Below are positions 35,889-47,200 of a DNA stretch of 64,000 nt, in pieces; the first letter of the stretch is position 1; every line of letters starts with the position of its first letter. Under the pieces are notes generated by a model. The model had not been told where the DNA came from and ran no database searches. It worked only from the letters and a program-made list of their open reading frames with translations. A program made the translations under genes and the position numbers. The stretch comes from Pseudomonas abietaniphila (GTDB lineage: Bacteria; Pseudomonadota; Gammaproteobacteria; Pseudomonadales; Pseudomonadaceae): positions 62,001 to 126,000 of the forward strand of contig NZ_FNCO01000001.1 in the NCBI RefSeq assembly GCF_900100795.1. The letters are read 5' to 3'.

Positions 35889-36409
35889 CGGAGGCGCGGC
35901 GTTTGATTCTGGCCGCAAGCCGTGGGCGCGGAGTAGCTCGCGATTTGGCGCGCAGCGGCAGTGAATCCTGCAAACGCGATCAGCCTGGCACACCGCGCCG
36001 GATGATTTCAGGACCGCTGCGCGCTCCATCGCGTCCGTCGTAACCTCCGAATGCTCCCACGCCCTGCGGGCAGAAGCGGGATTGCGGTGCTGGCGCGCAG
36101 CGGCAGCAGATTCAGACACCGCGGTTTGTCTGACCTGTCGCATCACACGCTCGCCCGCGAAGGCCGGTGCTACGCCCTGCAGGCAGAAGCGGGATTGCGG
36201 TGCGACCTCGGGCTCTTGATTCTGGCCGCAGGCCGTAGGAGCGCGCTTGCTCTGGGCCGCACTCGGACGATCTGGCGCGCAGCGGCAGCAGAATCAGGCA
36301 CCGCGGTGTGTCTGACCTGCCGCATCGCAAGCTCGCCCGCGAGGGCCGGGGCTGATAGGGTATTCCGGATTTCGCACTGCACCGATGCTCCCCGCACCTA
36401 AGGACCTCC
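35889..36409. repeat. Non-coding block of interleaved repeats
   Basis: About 520 bases without a supported gene, built from repeated units. An 81-base unit beginning TGGCGCGCAGCGGCAGCAGA occurs at 36091-36171 and 36273-36353, with a shorter partial copy from 35946. A 30-base unit beginning GCCCTGCGGGCAGAAGCGGG occurs at 36061-36090 and 36174-36203. A third unit, TTGATTCTGGCCGCAAGCCG, occurs at 35903 and 36216. The copies differ by a few bases, so they are old enough to have diverged. Confidence 0.75.
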
Positions 36410-36988
36410 ATGCCCTCCACACCGATCCGCATCACCGACGAACAGACCCTCTCGGACAACTGGTACGTGCTGAAGAAATACAGCTTCGAGCTGCAGCGCC
36501 GCGATGGCAGTTGGCAGTCGCAGACCCGCGAGGTGTACGACCGTGGCAACGGGGCGACCATCCTGCTGTACAACCTGGAGCGCCGTACTGTCGTGCTCAC
36601 CCGTCAGTTTCGGATGCCGGCATTCGTCAATGGCCACAGCGGTTACCTGATCGAGGCCGCTGCCGGTTTGCTCGACAACGCGAGCCCGGAAGAGCGTATC
36701 CGACTGGAGGCCGAGGAAGAGACCGGGTACGTGGTCCGGTCGGTGAAGAAAATCTTCGACGCGTTCATGAGCCCCGGTTCGGTCACCGAGCGCATTCACT
36801 TTTTCGTGGGTGAGTATCAACCTGCCGACCGCGTCAGCGATGGCGGTGGCCTGGAGGAGGAGGGCGAGGACATCGAGGTGCTTGAATTGAGTTTCGAAAC
36901 GGCGATCGCCATGGTCAAAAGCGGAGAAATCGCCGACGGAAAAACCATCATGCTGCTGCAATATCTGGAGCTGCGTTTGATGCGATGA
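36410..36988 (+). CDS. nudK: Nudix hydrolase, NudK/GDP-mannose pyrophosphatase type (192 aa)
   Basis: Hydrolyses nucleotide sugars such as GDP-mannose. The Nudix region reads [26 protein letters not shown], where EAEEETG keeps the metal-binding glutamates. The first Glu and the Arg of the consensus GX5EX7RE are replaced by Ser and Leu. The N-terminal [20 protein letters not shown] and the [13 protein letters not shown] segment are typical of NudK. Length is normal for the family. Confidence 0.82.
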   Translation: MPSTPIRITDEQTLSDNWYVLKKYSFELQRRDGSWQSQTREVYDRGNGATILLYNLERRTVVLTRQFRMPAFVNGHSGYLIEAAAGLLDNASPEERIRLEAEEETGYVVRSVKKIFDAFMSPGSVTERIHFFVGEYQPADRVSDGGGLEEEGEDIEVLELSFETAIAMVKSGEIADGKTIMLLQYLELRLMR

Positions 36989-37335
36989 AAGCTGCCCTCA
37001 AGGGATAAACAGCGGTCTGTCAGATCGGGCCCATCCTGCGAAGCACGTCACAGTAAGCGTTGACAGCTATCAGCCCCGGCTTATTTTTTTGACCGAAAAA
37101 AAAGCGCTCCCACCTCCTGATCGCCACCTCGTCAAAACGCGGTGTCGCTCCATCTAATGCCTGTAAATCAGCGGGTTATAGCTCGTTAGCCATCAATTAG
37201 CCGCCATCTGGTGGCCCTCCGAAAGACCCCGCCCTTATACCGAAAGTTTCACCAATCGGTAAAATTTCTTACATTGCAATGAGAATCGTTTGCGTTATCC
37301 TTCGCGTTCTTTCGTTACCAAGGATGTCGAACAAG
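36989..37335. other. Upstream region of the siderophore sigma factor
   Basis: About 350 bases between nudK and the sigma factor gene, A+T-rich toward the right. It contains the Fur box at 37275-37293 and presumably the promoter of the sigma factor. No gene is seen. Confidence 0.5.
37275..37293. promoter_or_regulatory. Candidate Fur box before the sigma factor gene
   Basis: TGCAATGAGAATCGTTTGC matches the 19-base Fur consensus at 12 positions, including most of the central ATGATAATCA core. It indicates repression by iron-loaded Fur. An ATG at 37279 falls inside the box, so translation probably starts further right. Confidence 0.75.
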
Positions 37336-37905
37336 ATGGATTTTCGTCCTGCAATGAGCCAGCCGACACGGCTTCGCTCCACCTGTGTGAACGGGTCTTG
37401 CGTATCGATTGATCCTCGTCTTGATGCGCTGATGGGCACCTACAACACCCATCGGGAAGGGCTGCTGCGTCTGGCGGCAAAATTCCTTGGCTGCCGTGCC
37501 CGCGCCGAAGATGTGGTGCAGGATGCTTTCGTGAAAATGCTCGAAAGCGACCTGGCCTCCACCGAACCTGCCCGCTACATGTTTCGGGTGGTGCGCAACC
37601 TCGCCATCGACCGTCTGCGTCGCCAACGCCTTGAGCGCAACCACGGCGCCGAAATCGAGCTGGACGAGCAGCCACGCTTCGAGGTGTCGCCCGAGCGTGT
37701 GCTGGCCGGACGCGAGTCGCTCAGCCAGCTGGTCGGCGCCCTCAACGAGCTGCCCAAACGCATGCGCATCGTGTTCAACCTCAGCCAGATTCAGGGCTAC
37801 ACCCAGCGCGACGTCGCCAAGGTCATTGGCACGTCTCCAACGATGGTCAACTTCCTCTTGCGCGACACCCTGTCTCACTGCCGCGCGCGGCTGGGCGAGA
37901 TCTAG
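37336..37905 (+). CDS. Iron-starvation ECF sigma factor, PvdS/OrbS-like (189 aa)
   Basis: Group IV sigma factor that would switch on the siderophore genes when iron is low. Region 2 contains GCRARAEDVVQDAFVKML and FRVVRNLAIDRLRRQ; region 4 contains LPKRMRIVFNLSQIQGYTQRDVAKVIGTSPTMVNFLL. Both agree well with PvdS as I recall it (for example CRSRAEDVVQDAF and SPTLVNFMI). No anti-sigma gene is adjacent, as with PvdS and OrbS, which are controlled by Fur. The start is uncertain: ATG codons exist at 37324, 37336 and 37354. The 37336 choice has AAGGA eleven bases upstream. A Cys pair lies near the N-terminus (CVNGSC). Confidence 0.88.
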   Translation: MDFRPAMSQPTRLRSTCVNGSCVSIDPRLDALMGTYNTHREGLLRLAAKFLGCRARAEDVVQDAFVKMLESDLASTEPARYMFRVVRNLAIDRLRRQRLERNHGAEIELDEQPRFEVSPERVLAGRESLSQLVGALNELPKRMRIVFNLSQIQGYTQRDVAKVIGTSPTMVNFLLRDTLSHCRARLGEI

Positions 37906-37964
37906 GCGTCGTCGATTCACACTTTATGTTTTTTGTTTTTTGCTTCCACTGCCCGGAGTCATCC

Positions 37965-39659
37965 ATGAAATTAGTTCGTCTGGTCTTCCAGCAATACCGC
38001 TGGCCACTCGCGATGGTTCTGCTGCTGAGCATCAGCAGCGGCCTGTTGAGCGTGGGCGTGATTGCCTTCGTCAACCAGCGCATGATCAGCACCCACGACG
38101 GTCTGGGCACCGCGTTGTGGCAGTTCGGCCTGATGCTGTTGCTGCTGCTGGCGCTGGCGTCCGGGGCGTCGCTGTCGCTGACGGCGCTGGGGCATCGCTT
38201 CGTCTACGGCCTGCGCCGGGTGATGGTCAAACGCCTGCTGGACACCCACATCGAACGCATCGAATCCATTGGCGGGGCGAAAATTTTCGCCAGCCTGTCG
38301 AGCGACATTCGTGCCGTGACCATGGCGTTCGTGCAGTTGCCGGACTTGATCTACGGCACCGTGCTCAGCGTCGCGTCGTTCAGTTATCTGGCCTGGCTCT
38401 CGCCGTCTTTGTTCATCACCACGCTATGCTGGATGGCTTTCACGCTGGGCGTCGGCTGGTTGCTGGTGGGCAAGCTCAACGCCCACATCCGTGCCTTGCG
38501 CGAGTCGGAGGACACGCTGTACCAGAGCTATCAGGGGGTGATCGACGGGCGCAAGGAGCTGACCCTCAACCGCGACCGCGCCCGTCGTCTGTACGAAGAA
38601 ACCTTCGACGTGGCAGCCCAGCGCTATCGCGAACATTTCACGCTCGCCGACCGGTATCACGGGCTGGCCAGCAACTGGGCGAACATCATGGTGCTGGGCA
38701 CTATCGGCCTGGCGTTTTATCTCGCCAATGGTCTGGGCTGGGCACCGACCGAAGTGGCCGCGACCTACGCGCTGACCGTGCTGTTCATGCGCACGCCGCT
38801 GGTGCTGGCGGTGGCCGCCATCCCGGCGCAGATCTCCGGCCGCGTGGCGCTGGACAAAGTGGAGTCGCTGGCGCTGGCCGAGCACCACGACAGTTTTGAG
38901 GTCGCCCCCAGTCACATCGTCGGCCACTGGCAGACCCTGGAATTGCGCGACGTCGAGTATCACTACCCGGCACAGGGCGACGAACCCGGGTTCGATGTCG
39001 GTCCGGTTAACCTGACCCTGCGCCGTGGCGAAACCGTGTTCCTGATGGGCGGCAACGGCAGCGGCAAATCCAGTCTGGCGCGCCTGCTCAGTGGCCTGTA
39101 TCGGCCCTCAGCCGGCTCAATCCTGATCGACGGCCAGGTCATCGGTTCAGGCGACTGGCTGGCTTATCGTCGCCTGTTCGCCAGCGTGTTCACCGATTTC
39201 CATCTGTTCTCGCAACTGCTGGGCGGCGACGGCCAGGACGCCGAAGCCGCGCACATCGACCATTGGCTCGATCAGCTGCACATGAAGCACAAGGTGCAGA
39301 TCGGCGAGGGTCAACTGCTCGACACGCGTTTCTCCCAAGGTCAACGCAAGCGTCTGGCGTTGTTGCTGGCGTTGCTTGAGCAGCGCGACATCCTGCTGCT
39401 GGACGAATGGGCCGCCGACCAGGACCCGCTGTTTCGCCGGTTTTTCTATCGCGAGCTGCTGCCGATGTTCAAGAAGGCCGGCATCACCGTGTTCGCCATC
39501 AGCCATGACGACCAGTACTTCGACCTGGCCGACCGGCTGGTGAAGATGGAGTCCGGTCAGCTCAGCGAATTGCAGGGCGATCGTCGCGACAACGCCAGCC
39601 GGGATGCGGTGGAAGAGATCGGCGGCGCGTACGCCATGAAAACCGTCAAGGCTTTGTAA
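37965..39659 (+). CDS. Cyclic-peptide-export ABC transporter, PvdE/OrbE-like (564 aa)
   Basis: Fused permease-ATPase. Six membrane helices fill residues 1 to about 310. The ATPase has Walker A GGNGSGKSS (about 363-371), an ABC signature reduced to FSQGQRKRLAL, and Walker B ILLLDEWAADQDP. The DEWAADQDP form is typical of the PvdE/SyrD subfamily, which moves peptide siderophore precursors to the periplasm. CGGAG seven bases upstream supports the start; the open frame extends 13 codons further up. It follows the sigma factor by 59 bases and probably shares its transcript. Confidence 0.9.
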   Translation: MKLVRLVFQQYRWPLAMVLLLSISSGLLSVGVIAFVNQRMISTHDGLGTALWQFGLMLLLLLALASGASLSLTALGHRFVYGLRRVMVKRLLDTHIERIESIGGAKIFASLSSDIRAVTMAFVQLPDLIYGTVLSVASFSYLAWLSPSLFITTLCWMAFTLGVGWLLVGKLNAHIRALRESEDTLYQSYQGVIDGRKELTLNRDRARRLYEETFDVAAQRYREHFTLADRYHGLASNWANIMVLGTIGLAFYLANGLGWAPTEVAATYALTVLFMRTPLVLAVAAIPAQISGRVALDKVESLALAEHHDSFEVAPSHIVGHWQTLELRDVEYHYPAQGDEPGFDVGPVNLTLRRGETVFLMGGNGSGKSSLARLLSGLYRPSAGSILIDGQVIGSGDWLAYRRLFASVFTDFHLFSQLLGGDGQDAEAAHIDHWLDQLHMKHKVQIGEGQLLDTRFSQGQRKRLALLLALLEQRDILLLDEWAADQDPLFRRFFYRELLPMFKKAGITVFAISHDDQYFDLADRLVKMESGQLSELQGDRRDNASRDAVEEIGGAYAMKTVKAL

Positions 39660-39678
39660 GTTTTTCATCGGCAAAGAC

Positions 39679-39703
39679 TAAACAGCCAGAGGGCTCAGGC
39701 GTC
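39679..39703 (+). promoter_or_regulatory. Candidate iron-starvation sigma promoter (IS box)
   Basis: CTAAAC and CGTC elements: TAAAC at 39679-39683, sixteen bases, then CGTC at 39700-39703. PvdS-type promoters carry TAAAT and CGT with a 16-17 base spacer. It is placed to drive the hydroxylase gene, 118 bases upstream of its ATG. Confidence 0.65.
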
Positions 39704-39705
39704 TT

Positions 39706-39724
39706 TGTAATGATAATCACTCTT
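39706..39724. promoter_or_regulatory. Candidate Fur box before the ornithine hydroxylase gene
   Basis: TGTAATGATAATCACTCTT contains the full central core ATGATAATCA and matches the 19-base Fur consensus at 14 positions. It directly follows the IS box and would cover the transcription start. Confidence 0.82.
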
Positions 39725-39820
39725 ACTCATTCTTGATGCCCGTGAGCGGCCCAAGCGTCTGTGGCAACGGTCACGCACCCGCTGGAACTCACGGCGCATC
39801 GCTCCTAACGAGAGGGAAGC

Positions 39821-41149
39821 ATGGAACTCGTCTACGACTACATCGGCATTGGTTTCGGCCCGTCGAACCTGGCTCTGGCCATCGCCACCCAGGAGCATGC
39901 ACTGCGCAGCGGTCTGGCGCCCCAAGTGTGTTTCCTCGAAAAGAAACCTGCCTTCAACTGGCACGAAGGCATGCTGATCGACGGGTCCACCATGCAGATT
40001 TCCTTCCTCAAGGATCTGGTGACGCTGCGCAATCCGGCGAGCCGTTTCACCTTCGTCAATTACCTGAAGGAACGCGGCCGTCTGCAGGATTTCATCAACC
40101 TCAAGACGTTCTTCCCGACCCGTGAGGAGTACACCGATTACCTGACCTGGGCCGCTTCGCACTTCAACGAGCAGGCGCATTACGGTGAGGAGGTGATCTC
40201 GGTCGAACCGCATTTCGAGGACGGTCGTTTCGTCGCCGTCGACGTGCTGTCCCGTGGGCCGGGCGGCGGTGTTTCCCGTCGCCGTGCGCGCAATCTGGTG
40301 TTCGGCATCGGCGGCATTCCCCAGGCGCCAGCGGCGTTCGACGGCATCGACGACCCGCGGGTTCTGCACTCGGCAGGGTATCGCGGCGGCATCGAGCGCT
40401 TGCTGACCAATCGCCCGGGCCCCGTGCGTGTCGCGGTGGTCGGTGGCGGTCAGAGCGCGGCGGAAATCTTCGAAGACCTCGCCAGCCGGTTCGACAACGT
40501 CGAGGCCAGCCTGGTGATTCGCGGCAGCGCGTTGAAGCCGTCGGATGACAGCCCGTTCGTCAATCAGATCTTCAACCCGTCGTTCACCGACACCATCTTC
40601 AATCACAGCGAAGAACGCCGCGACGCGTTGTTCGCCGAGTTTCGCAACACCAACTACTCGGTGGTCGATACCGACCTGATCGAGACCATCTTCCAGCGCC
40701 TGTACCAGCAGAAAGTGCGCGGCGAGCAGCGTCACCGGTTGCTGACCAACCGCGAAGTGGCGCACGCCGAACTCAGCGCGGGGGGCATCGAACTGTTCCT
40801 GCGCGATGCGCCTCATGACCAGATGCACAGCGAGACCTTCGACGTCGTGGTGTTGGCCACCGGCTACCGCCGCGACTATCACCTGGAGCTGTTGGCGGGC
40901 GTACAGCCTTACATTCAAGGCGCAAACGTGGATCGCCACTACCGCCTGCCGCTGAGTGCGGGCAGCGAGGCGGGCATCTTCCTGCAGGGCTGCTGCGAGG
41001 ACAGCCATGGCCTGAGCGACACGCTGCTGTCGGTACTGGCCGTGCGCTCGCAGGAGGTGGTGGAGTCGATCTTCGCCGAGTACGAACAGCCCTGTTCGAG
41101 CCGACCGGCGCAGACCCATGAGCGTGTGGCGCTGAAACTGGCGCGTTGA
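39821..41149 (+). CDS. pvdA: L-ornithine N5-monooxygenase, PvdA-like (442 aa)
   Basis: FAD and NADPH dependent enzyme that makes N5-hydroxyornithine, the basis of hydroxamate iron ligands. The FAD motif GIGFGPSNLALA is at residues 9-20. The substrate segment MQISFLKDLVTLRNPASRF agrees closely with PvdA, the NADPH motif VAVVGGGQSAAEI is at about 203-215, and ATGYR at about 346. Length is close to PvdA. It lies between the exporter and the first NRPS, with its own Fur-covered IS box. GAGGGAAGC upstream supports the start. An N-acyl- or N-formyltransferase to finish the hydroxamate is not in the window. Confidence 0.93.
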   Translation: MELVYDYIGIGFGPSNLALAIATQEHALRSGLAPQVCFLEKKPAFNWHEGMLIDGSTMQISFLKDLVTLRNPASRFTFVNYLKERGRLQDFINLKTFFPTREEYTDYLTWAASHFNEQAHYGEEVISVEPHFEDGRFVAVDVLSRGPGGGVSRRRARNLVFGIGGIPQAPAAFDGIDDPRVLHSAGYRGGIERLLTNRPGPVRVAVVGGGQSAAEIFEDLASRFDNVEASLVIRGSALKPSDDSPFVNQIFNPSFTDTIFNHSEERRDALFAEFRNTNYSVVDTDLIETIFQRLYQQKVRGEQRHRLLTNREVAHAELSAGGIELFLRDAPHDQMHSETFDVVVLATGYRRDYHLELLAGVQPYIQGANVDRHYRLPLSAGSEAGIFLQGCCEDSHGLSDTLLSVLAVRSQEVVESIFAEYEQPCSSRPAQTHERVALKLAR

Positions 41150-41292
41150 TTCACATGCGCTAAGCCGGACCTGCACGCCAACGCGTCGCACCGGTGGCCG
41201 TTCGCGGCCACCCAACCTTTCTCACAACGTTGCGGATGAGGCCCGTTTGGCCGTCCGTGGGTTGAGCCTTGCCGAAACAAACAGGTGAAAGC

Positions 41293-44200
41293 ATGAAATC
41301 CATACGAGATCAGGCCGCGCATTTTCCCGAACTGGTGGGCCACTATGCGCAGAGCCAGCCGGACCGGATTGCCCTTCGACACATCCAGCACGAAGACCAG
41401 GAACCGCAGCAGACCACCTACGCGCAGCTGGATCTGCACGCGCGCTCGATCGCGGGTGTGTTGCAGCATCATCTCGGCCCGCAGGGCGCTGAACGTTGCG
41501 TCCTTATGCTGCCGACCGGCGCCGATTACGCCGCGGCGTTTCTTGGCTGCCTGTACGCCAGGGTCATCGCAGTGCCGGCGTTCGCCCCGGAATACAACCG
41601 GCAAACCCACCTGGACCGACTGACCGGCATTCTTCAGGACGCCGCGCCCGGCGTGGTGCTGGGCCGTCGTGAGGACCTGGATAAATTCCAGCACCTGCTG
41701 CAACCGTTCATGCCGGCGGGCGGGCGCTTTGTCGCCATCGAAGACGTACATGGCTGGCAGGACTCGTTGCAGCCCTTACTGATCGATACCTCGTCGCTGG
41801 CGTTCCTGCAATACACCTCGGGCTCAACCAGCGCACCGAAAGGCGTGATGGTCTCCCACGACAACCTGATGGCCAACGAGGTGGCGATGGCGCGCCACTT
41901 CGTCACCGACGCGTCGGCCGAAAGCTGGGTCAGCTGGCTGCCGCTTTACCACGACATGGGCCTGATGTGCGGTCTGCTGCTACCGCTTTACTACGGCGGC
42001 ACGCTGAACCTGATGTCGCCGAATTATTTTCTCGGCCGTCCGGCGCGCTGGCTCGAGGTGATGAGCCAATACAACGGCACCTTCTCCGGTGGGCCGGATT
42101 TCGCTTATCGCCTGTGCGTGGAGCGGATCAAGCCCAGCGCCGTGAAGCACCTCAAACTGGACAACTGGAGCCTGGCGTTTTCCGGTTCCGAGCCGATTCG
42201 CATCGCAACCCTGGATGCGTTCAGCGAGCATTTTGCCCCCGCCGGTTTTGACCGCCGTGCGCTGACCCCGAGCTACGGTCTGGCCGAAGCCACCCTGTTT
42301 GTCAGCGCGGCAAACCGTGAGGTGCCGTTCGGTATCAAGCGCTTTGATGGCAGTCAATTGGCTGCGGGCGAGGCCGAAGAAGCGTTGTTCGCCAACCAGA
42401 ATTCCACCAGTCGCCTGCCGGGCTGTGGTTGGTGCCGCGATGACCACGACCTGCGCATTGTCGACCCTGCGAGTCAGCAAGTGCTGCACTCTGGGCAAGT
42501 GGGGGAAATCTGGATTGCCGGGGCGAGCGTCGCCCAAGGCTACTGGCAGAACCCGGAAGCCACCGCGCACACCTTCGTCGAGCAAGACGGCAAGCGCTGG
42601 TTGCGCAGCGGCGATCTGGGGATCGCCAGCGAAGGTGAGCTGTTCGTCACCGGTCGCCTCAAGGACCTGATCATTCTCAATGGCCAGAACCTTTACCCGC
42701 AGGACATCGAACAGGCGCTGGAGAAGAGCGTGGAACTGCTGCGTCGCGGTCGTATTGCGGCCTTTCCGGTCATCGACGAGCAGGGCGCCGAAGGCGTTGG
42801 CCTGGCGCTGGAAATCAGCCGCAATGTGCGGCGCCTGATGAAGCCTCAGATGATCTGCGAAGCCGTCCGCGACGCGGTGTCGGCGCTGTTTCTGGTGGCG
42901 CCGAAGGTCATCGTGTTGCTGGAGCCGGGCGCCTTGCCGCGCACCACCAGCGGCAAACTGCAGCGTTCGGCCTGCCGCGTCGGCTGGCAGAACGGCAGTC
43001 TCGACAGCTTCGCCATCTGGCAGGACGGTCGTCTGCTCGACACTCAGAGCAATGACGAAGCAAGCGCCGCCGAAGCTTCGTCTTTATTGCCAGAAGTCGT
43101 TGCCGCCTGGGCTGAAGTGCTCGGTAAACAGGACCTCGCCCCGCACGACCATTTCTTTGCCCGTGGCGGCGATTCGGTCGGCGTTGTTCAGGTGTTGTCG
43201 CGTCTGAACAACGTGCTGGGCCTCACCCTTGAGCCTACGCATCTTTTCGAACACCCGACGCTGGGGGGCTTCAGCGCTCACGTCGCTCGCCAGACTCGCA
43301 GCGGTCAGGCGCCCGCATCCGTGGCGCGTATTTCCCGCGAGACGCCACCGGAGCAATCTTTCGCGCAGCAACGCTTGTGGTTCCTCGCCCAGCTGGAACC
43401 TGACAGCAGTGCCTATCACCTGTGCGGTCAACTGAGCCTTAGCGGCGCCATAGATGACCTCGCGCTGCAGCGCAGTTTTGATGATCTTGCGGTGCGTCAT
43501 GAAAGCCTGCGCACCACCTTCGCCATCGACACGGACGACTCGCTGGTGCAACGCATTCACGCCGCGCAGCCGGTGGTCATCGAGCAGCACGACCTCAGCC
43601 TGCACGCGCAACCGCTGGACGCATTGGGCGAGCTGGCCAAGGCCGCCGTCGAGCAACCGATGGACCTGCAGACCGGGCCGCTGTGGCGCGTGCTCAACGT
43701 GCGGCTGTCACCGAACCAGCAGCAACTGGTGCTGGTGTTGCACCACATCATCGCGGACGGCTGGTCGGTGCAAGTCATCCTCAAGGACTTTGCCGCGCTT
43801 TATAGCGCTCACGCTCAAGGGCTGACGCCGGCGCTTGCGCCGTTGCCGATCCAGTACGCTGACTTCGCCGCCTGGCAGCGCGAGCGACTGGCCGGGGGCG
43901 AAGGTGAGCGGCAACTGGCCTACTGGCGCGAACGCCTCGGCGACACGCAGCCGGTATTGACGCTGCCAGCCGATCGTCCGCGCCCGGTCCAGCAAAGCCA
44001 TCGCGGCGCGCGCTATGCCATCGCCTTCGACAGCCGCCTGAGCCAAGGCCTGCGCGAACTGGCTGCGAGCCACGGCGCCACGCTGTTCATGGTCATGCTC
44101 GCCGCCTACAAAACCCTGCTGCAGCGCTACAGCAGTCAGACTGACCTGCGTGTCGGTGTGCCGGTGGCCGGGCGTACCTGCACCGAGGCCGAAGGCCTGA

Positions 44201-47200
44201 TCGGTCTGTTCGTCAACACCCTGGTGCTGCGCACGGAGGTGTCGCCGCAGCAATCGTTCAGCGCACTGATCGAGGCGGTCAAGCACACGGCGCTGGGCGC
44301 GCAGAGCCACCAGGACCTGCCGTTCGAGCAACTGGTCGAGGCGTTGGGCGTGTCGCGCAACCTCAGCCACAACCCGCTGTGTCAGGTGAAATTCACCCAG
44401 CAGTTCCCGCTGCCGCAGAACGTGGAAACCGGCGGCCTGCGCATGGACGTCAATCAGCTGGATGACTACGCCGCGCACTTCGATCTGGGGCTGGACATCA
44501 CTGACAGCGCCGATGGCATCCAGGCGGTGTTCACCTACGCCTGTGACCTGTTCGACGAGGCGCGCATCGCCGGTCTGGCCGCGGACTTGTTGCGCATTTG
44601 CGCGCAGGCGGTCGATCAGCCGAAAGCGCGTCTGGCCGATCTGCGGGTTTCGGCCATGCCGTCGCGACTGGACGCTGAAACCCTGTCGTTTCCGGCAAGC
44701 GATGTCTTGGCACTGTGGGACGCCAGCGTCAAGGCGCAGCCGAGTCGTCTGGCGCTGCAAGCGCAAGAGCACCGGGTGGATTTCGCCTCCGTCGACGTTC
44801 AGGCCAACCGCCTGGCCCGGCACTTGCGTCAAGCGGGAGTCGGCGTGGAGAACCGCGTCGGCATGGCGTTGGAGCGCTCGGTGGCGTTCGTCGTCGGTCT
44901 GCTGGCGATTCTCAAGACCGGCGCGGCCTACGTGCCGCTGGACCCGAAATGGCCGGCAGAGCGTCAGGCCTTTGTGCTTGCCGACAGCGGCGCGCTCTGG
45001 CTGATCAGCGATGCCGCAGCGCCTGCTGACTTCAAGGGCGACGTCTTCGGCATGGATGACGAGGCGGCATGGCGCTTACAGCCTTCTACTGCGCTGAACG
45101 TGCGCCTGCACCCCGAGCAAGCGGCGTACCTCATCTACACCTCGGGCACCAGCGGCACGCCAAAGGGCGTGGTGATCAGCCATGGCGCGCTGGCCGATTA
45201 TGTTCAAGGGCTGCTCAAGCGCCTGGAACTTGCGCCGGATGCAAGCATGGCGATGGTCTCCACCGTCGGTGCTGACCTGGGCCACACCGTGTTGTTTGGC
45301 GCGCTGTGCTCGGCGCGCACGCTGCACCTGATCAACCCGGATCGCACCAACGACGCGGACCGTTTTGCGGCCTACATGGCCGAGCACAACGTGGGCGTTT
45401 TGAAGATCGTCCCGACCCACCTGAGCGGGCTGTTGCAGGCCGCCAATGCCGCCGACGTGTTGCCGGAACACGCTTTGATTCTGGGCGGTGATGCGTTGCC
45501 GTGGGAGCTGGTCTCGCAGGTCAAGCGCCTGAAACCGGGCTGCCGCGTCATCAACCACTACGGTCCGACCGAAACCACCGTCGGCGCGTTGAGCAACGAG
45601 CTGACGCACGCACAGACGACGTCAGAAACGGCGCCTGTCGGGCGTCCGCTGCCCAACGCCGTGGCGCTGATTCTCAATGATCAACTGGAACCGGTGGTGC
45701 AGGGCGACATTGGCGAGCTGTACATCGGCGGGCCGGGTCTTGCCCGTGGTTATCACGACCGTCCGGGCATGACCGCTGCGGTGTTCATTCCGGATCCGAA
45801 CGGCACAGGCCGTCGTCTTTACCGCAGCGGCGACCGTGCGCGCTTGCTGGCCAACGGGCAGATCCAGTTTCTCGGGCGTGCCGACGATCAGGTCAAGGTG
45901 CGTGGCTATCGCGTGGCGCTGGGCGAGATTGCACAACGTCTGCGTCAGCTCGACGGTGTGCGCGATGCCCATGTCCGCGTCGACGACCGTGGCCAGTTGA
46001 TCGCCTACGCCCTGATCGCCAAGGACGTGCAGATCGATGGCGAAAGCCTGCGCGCGCAGCTCGGCGAGCGCCTGCCGGACTACATGGTGCCGAGCCATGT
46101 ATTGACGCTGGATGCGTTCCCGCTGACCGCCAACGGCAAGCTCGATCACAGCACGTTGCCGACGCCGCAGGTGGTTTCACAAAGCTTCGAGGCCCCGCAC
46201 GAAGGCGTCGAAGCGACGTTGGCGGCCCTGTGGGAAAAGGCCCTCAACGTGGAAACGGTAGGCCGTCACGATAACTTCTTCACCTTGGGCGGCGACTCGA
46301 TACTCAGCCTGCAGATCATCGCGCGCGCCCGTCGTCAGGGCATTCGCCTGACACCCAAGCAACTGTTCGAAAAACAAACCATCGCCGAATTGGCGCGAGT
46401 CGCCGTGTTGTCCGAGGCCACGCCTGCCGCTGCGCCCGTCGTAGCTGCTGTGGTGCCGCGCGATTTTGCCCTGATACCGATTCAAACCCGCTTCTTCGCC
46501 TTACCCATGGCTCAGCGTTCGCACTGGAACCAGTCGCTGCTGCTCGACCTGCCTCAGGGCCTTGACGTCGCTGTGCTGCAACAAGCGCTCGCGTTGCTGT
46601 TGGCGCAACACGACAGCCTGCGCCTGAGCTTCCATCAGGGCGACGACGGCCAGTGGCTGCAGCGCTATCGCGACAGCGAAAACGCCGAGCGCGTGCTGTG
46701 GACCTGCGAACTGACCCGCGAGGAAGACCTCGCTTCACTGAGCGATGAAGCCCAGCGCAGCCTGAACATCGAGACCGGGCCGTTGCTGCGCGTGGTCCAT
46801 GCGCGCCTGCCCTCGGGAGAAGGTCGTCTGCTGCTGGCGATTCATCACCTGGCCGTCGATGGCGTGTCGTGGCGCGTGCTGCTGGAGGACCTGCAACACG
46901 CCTACAGCCGCCTGGCCTCGGGTCAGCGCGTGACGCTGGCGGAGAAGACCGCGAGCTTTCAGCGCTGGTCGCAGTCTCTGCACACCCTGGCTCAAAGCCC
47001 TGAACTGGCGGCCCAGTTGCCGCACTGGCAAGCGCTGCACGCGGCCGATGCCTGTCTGCCGGGCGATACCTCGATTCAAAGCCGGGTCGGCGATCGTGAA
47101 ACCGTCGGCCTGACGCTGAATGCAGACGACACCCGTCGCCTGCTCAGTGAAGCCCCGGCGGCCTACCGCACGCGCATCGACGATCTGCTGCTGGCGGCGC

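Noticed and set aside
37279..37335. Upstream extension of the sigma factor frame
   Set aside because: Its first ATG sits in the Fur box and it would encode a hydrophobic stretch unlike PvdS-type proteins.
41161..41187. Possible IS box before NRPS 1 (TAAGC ... CGTC)
   Set aside because: The -35-like word is poor and the spacer is 18 bases, so the match is not better than chance. NRPS 1 may be read from the hydroxylase promoter.
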